From UBA2272 sp034368805 (GTDB lineage: Bacteria; Actinomycetota; Coriobacteriia; Anaerosomatales; Anaerosomataceae), in contig JAXMLJ010000107.1 of NCBI GenBank assembly GCA_034368805.1, forward strand, positions 1 through 64,000: a DNA stretch of 64,000 bases. The letters are read 5' to 3'. The position numbers were made by a program, and so were the translations under genes. Below the pieces are notes generated by a model. The model was not told where the DNA came from and ran no database searches. It saw only the letters and a list, made by a program, of their open reading frames with translations. Below, piece by piece: positions 8,617 through 15,320 of this stretch (position 1 is the first letter of the stretch; the number at the start of each line of letters is the position of its first letter).

Positions 8617-8815
8617 CGCGGTACCACCTGTCTTCGTCCGGCGCTCGAGTGCGTCCGCCGGACCTCGTCTCTCCGGATATCGGCCGAAGCACCGCCCGCT
8701 TCCTCCCGCTCTCAGGAGCGGGACTGACGGGGGACCTGCGGAGGGGTGGCCGGGCGAATGATGCCCTCTTCCCTCACGTCCACCTGCGATCTTCGCCCCA
8801 CCTCAGGCGGGGTTG
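8588..8815 (-). promoter_or_regulatory. T-box riboswitch upstream of aminotransferase-ddl
   Basis: The minus strand carries AGGTGGTACCGCG at 8617-8629, the near-universal T-box bulge sequence that pairs with the NCCA end of uncharged tRNA. A perfect stem III (GTCCGGCG/CGCCGGAC) lies just upstream and an intrinsic terminator just downstream. The 5' end is a short hairpin, CCTGC...GCAGG enclosing a 7-bp C/G stem (with one G-T pair) and an asymmetric loop CGAAGATC. This looks like a compact stem I without the long distal arm. The loop contains ATC (Ile) and GAT (Asp) as possible specifier codons, but the specifier is not settled. The leader should let transcription pass when the matching tRNA is uncharged. 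Confidence 0.85.
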
Positions 8816-8821
8816 CAGGCA

Positions 8822-8851
8822 ACCTTAGCACCGCACTTCCGCTGCGGTCAA
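8822..8851 (-). promoter_or_regulatory. Promoter candidate for the T-box operon
   Basis: TTGACC (8846-8851) and TAAGGT (8822-8827) are separated by 18 bases. They would start the transcript right at the first T-box stem. The site lies between the upstream gene's stop (8864) and the leader. Confidence 0.5.
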
Positions 8852-8863
8852 TCGGCTCGACCG

Positions 8864-9325
8864 TCAGGCCGGGAGACCCCGTAGAGCCCTCAGGCGCTCC
8901 GTCGCATGCTCGACGTCCGGCGCATCTCCGCCCTCGAGCATGTAGCGCACGAGCGTGTCGGCCGCCTTGATGGCGCCGAGACACACGAGGTCGTCGTCGT
9001 ATTCGAGCGAGACCCGGAACACGCCCTTCCCATCGCGCCGGAAGTCCCACGCGGTTTCTCCGCGCAGGTCACGGGGCGATCCCGCACAGGCCATGAGCTC
9101 AAGGATGACGTGCTCGAGCAGATGCGGGACCTCGGTATCGGCCAACTCCTCGGGGAAGGAGCGTCCCGCGCCATTCAGGCATGCGTGCGAGACGAGACCG
9201 GGCAGGAGCTCGAGTGCGCGCTCGGCTACCCCGTCACCGGGAGTGGTGCTCACCGATTCGGTGTGCTCGACCATCACGATGACATCCACACGATCCGGAC
9301 ACACCGTGATGCTCTGCACGCGCAT
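8864..9325 (-). CDS. Stand-alone cyanophycin-synthetase N-terminal-like domain protein
   Basis: 153 residues. The pattern LPGLVSHACLNG, then a short spacer, HLLEHVILELMACAG, a charged WDFRRDGKGVFRVSLEY segment and a helical LGAIKAADTLVRY stretch matches the N-terminal domain of CphA cyanophycin synthetases (LPGL..H, H-V-x-EH-V-x-LE, G-Y-x-V-x-x-EY). In CphA1 this domain holds a small zinc peptidase-like site built on HxxEH, as I recall from structural work. Here HLLEH (68-72) is intact, but the ATP-grasp and Mur-ligase parts of CphA are absent. Function is unknown: a peptidase, or a binding domain for a non-ribosomal peptide, are options. The gene is next to the ddl operon and follows two small membrane-protein genes. 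Confidence 0.7.
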   Translation of the reverse strand: MRVQSITVCPDRVDVIVMVEHTESVSTTPGDGVAERALELLPGLVSHACLNGAGRSFPEELADTEVPHLLEHVILELMACAGSPRDLRGETAWDFRRDGKGVFRVSLEYDDDLVCLGAIKAADTLVRYMLEGGDAPDVEHATERLRALRGLPA

Positions 9326-9357
9326 GATCGCCCCCAGACGTCGTGCCCGACTCGCGA

Positions 9358-9546
9358 TCAGCCTCGCCGCGATCCGAGATAGTACGCGATCGATATCGCC
9401 GCAACGACCGCAACCACGCCCACGACCACGACCGTGGTGGCACGTTCTGCCGCGATGTGCCGCGCCTCCACCTCGGCCATGTCGCGGATGTGGACAGCCT
9501 TGCGCTTCAGGTCCTCGACGGTGATGGGTGCGGCAGGCTCGGTCAT
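9358..9546 (-). CDS. Small single-pass membrane protein
   Basis: 62 residues: a charged N-terminal helix (ITVEDLKRKAVHIRDMAEVEARHIAAERA) and one membrane segment (VVVVGVVAVVAAISIAYYLG) ending in SRRG. Its ATG overlaps the stop of the upstream holin-like gene by 4 bases (ATGA), which supports it as a real gene. No family is recognised. It is probably part of a small envelope-associated operon. Confidence 0.65.
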   Translation of the reverse strand: MTEPAAPITVEDLKRKAVHIRDMAEVEARHIAAERATTVVVVGVVAVVAAISIAYYLGSRRG

Positions 9547-9890
9547 TTCTGCATCGACCTCACTTTGATCACGATGAACACGACGGAGAGCAGAACGTAG
9601 ACGCCACCGATGAGCAGCAACGCGCCGGGATGGGTCAGCCAGGAGGCGAGCAACAGGTAGAGCGCGACGGCGATGAAGATGAGTCCGACCACGAGCAGGC
9701 AACCCGCGGCGGTCGCGGACACCAGTGTGAGTCCCAGCTTCTGAATCGGAAGCACGATCTTCTCGCGGACGACCGCCTCGGCTTCCTGGCGCACCCAGTC
9801 AGATGCCGTCTGGAGCAGGTCGGCAACGGCTTCTATGATGCTCTCGACACCTGTCTTCGATCCCGGGGACCTCTGATCGGACGGTGCCAT
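9543..9890 (-). CDS. Phage-holin-family (superfamily III-like) membrane protein
   Basis: 115 residues from ATG 9890, preceded by AGGAGG at ideal spacing. The N-terminal half is an amphipathic helix (SIIEAVADLLQTASDWVRQEAEAVV) and the C-terminal half has two membrane segments (LVSATAAGCLLVVGLIFIAVALYLLL and ALLLIGGVYVLLSVVFIVI). This is the layout of chromosomal actinobacterial putative holin/DUF1469-type proteins, which usually sit in stress or envelope clusters rather than prophages. No other phage genes are nearby. It is coupled to the following 62-residue gene. Confidence 0.65.
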   Translation of the reverse strand: MAPSDQRSPGSKTGVESIIEAVADLLQTASDWVRQEAEAVVREKIVLPIQKLGLTLVSATAAGCLLVVGLIFIAVALYLLLASWLTHPGALLLIGGVYVLLSVVFIVIKVRSMQK

Positions 9891-9963
9891 CGTTTCCTCC
9901 TCGGGTCCGGAACATGCCACTTGCGAAGATACCCCAAAGCGCCGCCGATGCCCCGACAGTAGC

Positions 9964-9994
9964 AGCGGCGCCGCCCTCTCGGGACGGCGCCGCT
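9964..9994 (-). terminator. Strong hairpin after the RlpA-like gene
   Basis: AGCGGCGCCG and CGGCGCCGCT form a perfect 10-bp stem with an 11-base loop, 36 bases after the stop of the RlpA-like gene. There is no T-run, so it may end the transcript only partly or protect its 3' end. Confidence 0.5.
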
Positions 9995-10029
9995 CGTTGC
10001 ATAGAGCGCTCTTGCGGGCGGTTCCAGGT

Positions 10030-10659
10030 CTAGAGGATCCGGTACTTGACCGTCCCTACGCCGGAGAACCCGAGAGCCGCCGCGGTACCGGGTCCGAGAT
10101 CGAAGACCCGGCCGGCGATGTGCGGTCCGCGGTCCTGAACGACCGCGGTGCATGTGCGTCCCTTGTACGAGAACTCGATCTTGGTACCGAAGGGGAGGCT
10201 GCGGTGGGCGACGACCATGCTCGACGGAGTGAGTTTCCCGCCACCAGCCATCGTGTTGCCGTAGAAACCAGGGCCGTACCACGAGACTTTCGCGCTCTTC
10301 CAGCCAGCGGTGTCGGCCGTCGACGCCGTAGATGTCACAGGCGTCTGCCGCTTCGGGGCAGCAGGCTTGGGTACGGGTTTCGGCTTGATGGCCGTCGGCT
10401 TGCGAACACCCGAGGTCTTCGCCTCTGCCGCACCGAGACCGGACGGCTGCCGGAGATCCTCGGCTTTGGGCTGCTCAGCGGCCGGCGGCAGGACACTGCC
10501 GCTCAGGCTGCCGGCTACGCCGACTTCAGCCACCTGCGCCGACGCGACAGTGGCCGGAACGATCCCGGCTCCGACGAGAAGCGTCACCGCAACGGCAACG
10601 CCGGTTGTGGCGGTTGCGACCGTATTGAGGCCGAAGCCCCGCTTACTCTCTACCTTCAC
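10030..10659 (-). CDS. Secreted RlpA-like double-psi beta-barrel protein
   Basis: About 209 residues. GTG 10659 is favoured because GGAGG lies 5 bases before it; ATG 10671 has no Shine-Dalgarno. A hydrophobic segment (TGVAVAVTLLVGAGIVPATVASA) gives export, followed by a Pro/Lys/Ala-rich linker to about residue 115. The C-terminal domain (SWYGPGFYGNTMAGGGKL, VVAHRSLPFGTKIEF, VVQDRGPHIAGRVFDLG) is the RlpA/DPBB fold with the conserved Asp of the VxDRGP motif. Such proteins act on or bind naked glycan strands of peptidoglycan. It is monocistronic, with a leader of about 300 bases. Confidence 0.85.
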   Translation of the reverse strand: MKVESKRGFGLNTVATATTGVAVAVTLLVGAGIVPATVASAQVAEVGVAGSLSGSVLPPAAEQPKAEDLRQPSGLGAAEAKTSGVRKPTAIKPKPVPKPAAPKRQTPVTSTASTADTAGWKSAKVSWYGPGFYGNTMAGGGKLTPSSMVVAHRSLPFGTKIEFSYKGRTCTAVVQDRGPHIAGRVFDLGPGTAAALGFSGVGTVKYRIL

Positions 10660-10964
10660 ACTGTCCTCCATGTACGGGTACAGGACAGGCGGCAGCCCGG
10701 GACATACGACGACAGTCGATCAGGGGGGAGAGAAGAAGCATGCCGTCGCGCTCCCGGCCACGCGGATCGGACGTTCCCGCCGCCTTGGCCACTCAAGCAC
10801 GAACTCTGCTATTCATGGTGGTGGACCGTTATCCTCCGGTGCCGCGCACCCTTGCACGACACCCGCTGGTTCGATCGCCCGGAGTCCCGCGCCTCGCCGG
10901 TCCAGCACGGCGGCCCTTCGGCACGCACGCACACGCGGCACGGACTCCACTTTCCAGCCAACGG
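10660..10964 (-). other. Long untranslated leader or gene-free stretch upstream of the RlpA-like gene
   Basis: Between the RlpA-like start and the UPF0182 stop (11021) there is about 360 bases without a convincing gene. If the promoter at 10971-10999 is used, the transcript has a leader of about 300 bases. Wall-hydrolase genes in Actinobacteria are often under riboswitch control, but the conserved c-di-AMP (ydaO) core was looked for and not found. No known riboswitch class is recognised. Its position and length still suggest post-transcriptional control. Confidence 0.3.
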
Positions 10965-10970
10965 GGAGAG

Positions 10971-10999
10971 ACTCTAGCACACCCCGTGCCGTATGGGAA
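10971..10999 (-). promoter_or_regulatory. Weak promoter candidate for the RlpA-like gene
   Basis: On the minus strand TTCCCA (10994-10999) and TAGAGT (10971-10976) are 17 bases apart, each matching 4 of 6 consensus bases. Confidence 0.3.
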
Positions 11000-11020
11000 C
11001 CACTTCGTTAGCGCGCGAGC

Positions 11021-13744
11021 TTACTGCCCCGGCGTCACCGTCGTCTCGACCCCGGCGCCCGACAGACGTCCCAGGACATCGCCGAGCTCTCCGATGAGGC
11101 GCCCGTAGGCGGCCCAGTCACCCGCACGCTGCGCCTCGAGGGCACGCTCGTAGAGCTCCAGCGCGGCCGCGGGATCAGCCGTGACCCCGTCGTCGGTCAC
11201 CGGCACCTCCGCCTCCCCGAACACGCGCAGGAGCGCGGCGGCGAGATCGGTCTCCATGGCGACGGTGTCGCCGTACGCCACGATCACGCGTGTCAGCTGT
11301 GGCATGGCCGTCTGCTCGGCCTGCAGGTAGAGCGGCTGGATGTAGACGATCGCCTCCTCGATAGGAATCACGAGCAGGTTGCCGAAGATGACGCCACTGC
11401 CACGCTGGCTCCACAGCGTGAGTTGCTGCGAGATGACCGGATCCTGGTTGATGCGGGCAGACACCTGCTCCGGTCCGAGCACGAGCCGCTGCTTGGGCAG
11501 CGTATACACGACGCGGGCTCCGTAGTCATCCGGATCGGACTTGGCAGCCATCCAGCCGATCATGTTCGCCTTGGTGCGCGGCGTGAACGGCAGCATCAGC
11601 ATGAAGTCCTCGCGGTCCTCCTCGGGGAGCTCCATCAGCACGTAGAACGGATCCATCGGGACCCCGCCGCCCTCGGTTCCCTCGCCGGGCAGCGCCCACT
11701 GGTCCTCCTTGTTGTAGAAGACCTTCGGGTCAAGCATGTGGTACGTCTTGTAGACCTCGGCCTGGAGCATGAACAGATCGGCCGGGTAGCGCAGGTGCGC
11801 ACGAACGCTCTCCGGCATCTCAGACGCGTCGGTGAGCAGATCAGGGAAGACCTGGCTCCACGCCTCCAGCAGCGGATCGTCCGGATCGAACGCATAGAGC
11901 GTGGTCGTGCCGTCGTACGCATCCACCGTCATCTTCACCGAGTTGCGGATGTAGCTCACCCCACCGTAACGTTCCGAGTAGGGATAGCGGTCTGAGACCG
12001 TGTATCCGTCGAGGATCCACACGATCCGGTCGTCGATGATCGCGGGATACGGGTCCCCATCGAAGGTGAGCCACGGCGCAAGCGCCTCGGCACGCTCGGT
12101 GATCGAGCGGCGGAACAGCACCTGGCTGTCCGGCCGGATGTACCGGCTGAACACGATCTGCGGAGCCGAGAACCGCAGCGCGAACGCGGCGCGGCGCAGC
12201 GGTCCCCCGACCTCGATCCCGCCGCGACCGGCATAGTTCGTCTCGGCGTTCTCGGAGCCCACCGGGTAGTCGAACTCGGGCAGTTCGGTATCGGCGATGA
12301 CGTAGTTGCCCACCTGCTCACCGAAGTAGATGGCCGGCTGGGCGACCTCGAGGTCGGTGCCGGACTCGGGCGGGATGTCCTTCACGATGAAGAGCGGGTA
12401 GCCCTGTCCGCTCGTCTCGTTCACGGGGCTCACCACGATCCCGTAGCCGTGCGTGTAGACGAGATGCTGGTTGACCCATGTCTGTGCCTGGTCCGCCAGC
12501 CGGGCGACGTTCATCTCGCGGACCGACACGAGAACCTGCCGACGAACGCCGTCGACCGTGTAGCGATCCACGTCCACGTCGTTGAAGTCGTAGTAGGGCC
12601 TGATACCTTGCAGCTGGCGGTACGTCTGCGCGACGATCGTGGGATCCCACACACGCACGTTCTCGATCGTCTGGGTGTTGGCGGTGAGGTTCTCGGCGGT
12701 GAGGTTCTCCTCGGCCGGGAATGCCCTGACCTCGATGTCATCGAGGCCGAAGGCCGCACGTGTGGCCGCGATGTTCCGCTCGATGTACGGTGACTCGGCC
12801 TCTACCTCGTTGGGGGAGACCCGGAACTGCTGGACGAGCCCCGGGTACACGCTGCCGACGAGGATGGCCGCGCCGACCCACGCGCCGACCGCGACCGCCG
12901 GAAGCCTCCAGCCGCGGATGCGGATGTTGACGAGCAGCGCGATGCCCGAAAGCAGCGCGATAGCGATCAGGATCGTGTACGCGGGGATCTGAGCGTTGAC
13001 GTCGGTGAACGACGCGCCCACGACCTGTCCGCGCGGCGAGTAGACGAGTTCGAAGATGCTGAGCCAGTAGCCGAGCGCCTGCACGACGATGATGAAGCCG
13101 CCGATGACCGACAGGTGGGCCTTCACGTGGGGATCGAAGCCCCGCCAGCGGTCCCATGGCCTGATCGATCCGTTGAATACGTGCAGCACGGCGCTGGCAA
13201 TGAGTGTGAAGATGAGAGTCCCTGTGAGCCAGGTCTGCACCAGCCGAAGCGCAGGTAGCGTGAAGAAGTAGAATCCGATGTCCCGGCCGAACTGCGGATC
13301 GGTCGCGCCGAAGAGCCCGCCTGCGGTGGCGAGAGCGAACACCTCCCACGACTCGGCCATGGCCGCGCCCGCTACAAGGGCCGCCACGCCGCTCGCAACG
13401 AGCAGGGCCGTCCCCGCGATCCGGCCGACCGCATCGCGCACCCGATCGATGGCCACCTCCACGGGAAGGCCCGTGGTGCCCGCGGGTCGCAGCACTCGCA
13501 CCGGCGTCATCTTCCGGGCGACGGTCAGGTTGCCGAGCAGGACGGCGAAGAAGACGAGCCCGAAGGCGACGCCGGTCCCCCACTGCCAGGCGAGCGTGCG
13601 CCAGAACACACCGGTCTGTCCGACCTCGCCATACCACAGCGCGTCGGTGTAGAACTCGGCGATCGCGCCCGAAGCGACGAGTAGCACGACGAGTGCGATC
13701 GCGGCGATGGTCGTGGGGCGTACCTTGCGGCGTGACTGATCCAT
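11021..13744 (-). CDS. UPF0182-family large membrane protein
   Basis: 907 residues, the usual length for UPF0182. Seven membrane segments lie in the first 320 residues (for example TIAAIALVVLLVASGAIAEF, LLVASGVAALVAGAAMA, AIALLSGIALLVNIRI). A large extracytoplasmic domain follows with the family's typical segments YIERNIAATRAAFGLDDI, TYRQLQGIRPYYDFNDVDVDRY, FSRYIRPDSQVLFRRSI and YHMLDPKVFYNKEDQWALP. The function is unknown. It is nearly universal in Actinobacteria and some Firmicutes, and often lies near envelope or stress genes, as here. The ATG is preceded by GGAGG. No close partner gene is evident. Confidence 0.93.
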   Translation of the reverse strand: MDQSRRKVRPTTIAAIALVVLLVASGAIAEFYTDALWYGEVGQTGVFWRTLAWQWGTGVAFGLVFFAVLLGNLTVARKMTPVRVLRPAGTTGLPVEVAIDRVRDAVGRIAGTALLVASGVAALVAGAAMAESWEVFALATAGGLFGATDPQFGRDIGFYFFTLPALRLVQTWLTGTLIFTLIASAVLHVFNGSIRPWDRWRGFDPHVKAHLSVIGGFIIVVQALGYWLSIFELVYSPRGQVVGASFTDVNAQIPAYTILIAIALLSGIALLVNIRIRGWRLPAVAVGAWVGAAILVGSVYPGLVQQFRVSPNEVEAESPYIERNIAATRAAFGLDDIEVRAFPAEENLTAENLTANTQTIENVRVWDPTIVAQTYRQLQGIRPYYDFNDVDVDRYTVDGVRRQVLVSVREMNVARLADQAQTWVNQHLVYTHGYGIVVSPVNETSGQGYPLFIVKDIPPESGTDLEVAQPAIYFGEQVGNYVIADTELPEFDYPVGSENAETNYAGRGGIEVGGPLRRAAFALRFSAPQIVFSRYIRPDSQVLFRRSITERAEALAPWLTFDGDPYPAIIDDRIVWILDGYTVSDRYPYSERYGGVSYIRNSVKMTVDAYDGTTTLYAFDPDDPLLEAWSQVFPDLLTDASEMPESVRAHLRYPADLFMLQAEVYKTYHMLDPKVFYNKEDQWALPGEGTEGGGVPMDPFYVLMELPEEDREDFMLMLPFTPRTKANMIGWMAAKSDPDDYGARVVYTLPKQRLVLGPEQVSARINQDPVISQQLTLWSQRGSGVIFGNLLVIPIEEAIVYIQPLYLQAEQTAMPQLTRVIVAYGDTVAMETDLAAALLRVFGEAEVPVTDDGVTADPAAALELYERALEAQRAGDWAAYGRLIGELGDVLGRLSGAGVETTVTPGQ

Positions 13745-13802
13745 TGTGCCTCCCGGCAGTAGGTTCTCACGTCATGATGGTACCCGCCGGAAGCACAACG
13801 CC

Positions 13803-15320
13803 CTAAAGGAAGTCGGCGATGTCCACGTTCAGGCCGGCGGGATCGAGGCAGCGGAGCGCCGAACGCCCGCCGCTGTCGGCGGTGATGCTGAGGTCGAGAT
13901 CGACCGGCTCGATCATCGCTCCCGATCTATCCGCGATGATGCGCACGACCGGCCGGGCCGGGTCCGACGGACTCGGGCTTACCACGATCGCGGCCTCGCC
14001 CGTGCTCAGAAGCACCACCGAGCGCGGCGGGAAGTAGCCGAGCAGGTCGACGAAGAGGCGCACAAGCGTCGGGTCGAGCGCGGTCCCGGCGTTGCGGACG
14101 ACAACGCCCATCGCCTCGTCTTGCATGCGCGGTGCGCTGTACGGGCGCTGCGAGGTCATAGCGTCGTAGGCGTCGGCCACCGCGACGATGCGGCTCGAGA
14201 TGTGCTGCGCACGCTTGGGCTCGCGCTGCGGGTAGCCCGTCAGGTCGTACCGCATATGGTGCTCGAGAACACACACGATCGATGCCCGGTCCAAACCGTT
14301 CGTAAGCGCGGTCATCTCGGCGCCGTGCACCGGATGGTGCCGGATATCCGCCCACTCGTCGCTGGTGAGCGGGCCCTCCTTGTTGAGCGTGGCCAGGTCG
14401 ACGGACATCTTGCCGATATCGTGCAGCAGGGCGCCAACCCCGAGTGAGGACAGGAAGCGGTAGTCACGGGTGAGTTTGGAGCCCAGTGCCAGCGAGAGGA
14501 TCGCGACGTTGACCGAGTGGAAGAACGTGTACTCGTCGAAGCTCTTGAGGCCCGAGAGTTCGAGCATCGCAAAACGGTTACGTAGGATGTTGTCCACGAG
14601 ACTGCGCACCGTGCTCTTCACGTGGCCGGCGCTGATCACGTGATTGGAGCGGATCAGGCGCTCGAGCTCGCGGAGCAGATCGACAGCGCCGGTATACGTC
14701 GCCTTCGCGACCTGATCGGCATCTCCCTCCGAGACGGTCACGTCGTCACGGACGATGCTTACGGTGCTCACCACGATGTGCGGCACGTTGGCGCGCTCCA
14801 CAAGCGCCGACACGCCACCCTCGACAGACGCCACATCCTCGGCGCGCGCACCGAGGACAGGGCCGAATCGCTCGATCTCGGCGAGCGTCACATCACGCAG
14901 GAACGTGATGCTTCCGGCCCCGATCGCACTGATGTCACGGATCAGCTGGTCGAACAGGACACTGTCCTCGGCAAGCACCTGGCTGCCCAGCAGGACCTCT
15001 TCCTCGAAGAACGTCAGCGGCACGTCGGTGCCCTCGGCATGGTAGAGCGCGAGGACATCATGGAGCTCGCCTGCGGCCTCGCCCATCGCGGGGTGTCCCG
15101 GCGGGTAGAGGCGACACGCGCGACGGAGACTGTACAGCCTCGTGAGCAGCTCTCGCGCACGCGCCAACTGCTTGGACGAGAACGTCTGCGTCCCGGACAT
15201 GTCCTTCACTTCGGCGGTGATGCGCTCGATGTCGGACCCCGCGGCGGCACCTTCCCTGTCACTGTGCGGCGCCCTGACCCCGGACTGCTCCCCGGGGATG
15301 ATGGGGTGCTCGTCGCTCAT
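13803..15320 (-). CDS. HD-GYP domain protein with N-terminal LYPP module (copy 1)
   Basis: 505 residues. Residues 55-200 form a helical/beta module marked by LYPPGHP (71-77). The HD-GYP domain is complete: HDIGK (HD at 300-301), HHPVHG (328-333), EHH (363-365), GYP (372-374) and DAYDAMTSQRPY (383-394). These residues match active c-di-GMP phosphodiesterases. A C-terminal domain of about 80 residues (SVVLLSTGEAAIVVSPSPSDPARPVV) resembles the small beta domain that trails many HD-GYPs. The ATG overlaps the stop of the HEAT-repeat gene by 4 bases. The same gene pair recurs at 23.2-26.5 kb, so the two proteins probably act together. Confidence 0.9.
   Translation of the reverse strand: MSDEHPIIPGEQSGVRAPHSDREGAAAGSDIERITAEVKDMSGTQTFSSKQLARARELLTRLYSLRRACRLYPPGHPAMGEAAGELHDVLALYHAEGTDVPLTFFEEEVLLGSQVLAEDSVLFDQLIRDISAIGAGSITFLRDVTLAEIERFGPVLGARAEDVASVEGGVSALVERANVPHIVVSTVSIVRDDVTVSEGDADQVAKATYTGAVDLLRELERLIRSNHVISAGHVKSTVRSLVDNILRNRFAMLELSGLKSFDEYTFFHSVNVAILSLALGSKLTRDYRFLSSLGVGALLHDIGKMSVDLATLNKEGPLTSDEWADIRHHPVHGAEMTALTNGLDRASIVCVLEHHMRYDLTGYPQREPKRAQHISSRIVAVADAYDAMTSQRPYSAPRMQDEAMGVVVRNAGTALDPTLVRLFVDLLGYFPPRSVVLLSTGEAAIVVSPSPSDPARPVVRIIADRSGAMIEPVDLDLSITADSGGRSALRCLDPAGLNVDIADFL

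Noticed and set aside
9543..9890. Prophage remnant based on the holin-like protein
   Set aside because: No integrase, terminase, capsid, endolysin or att repeats are nearby; such proteins are common chromosomal genes in Actinobacteria.
10660..10964. c-di-AMP (ydaO), cobalamin or c-di-GMP riboswitch before the RlpA-like gene
   Set aside because: The conserved core sequences of these classes (for example GCTAACCTCG-type, GCCACTG-type) were looked for on the sense strand and not found.
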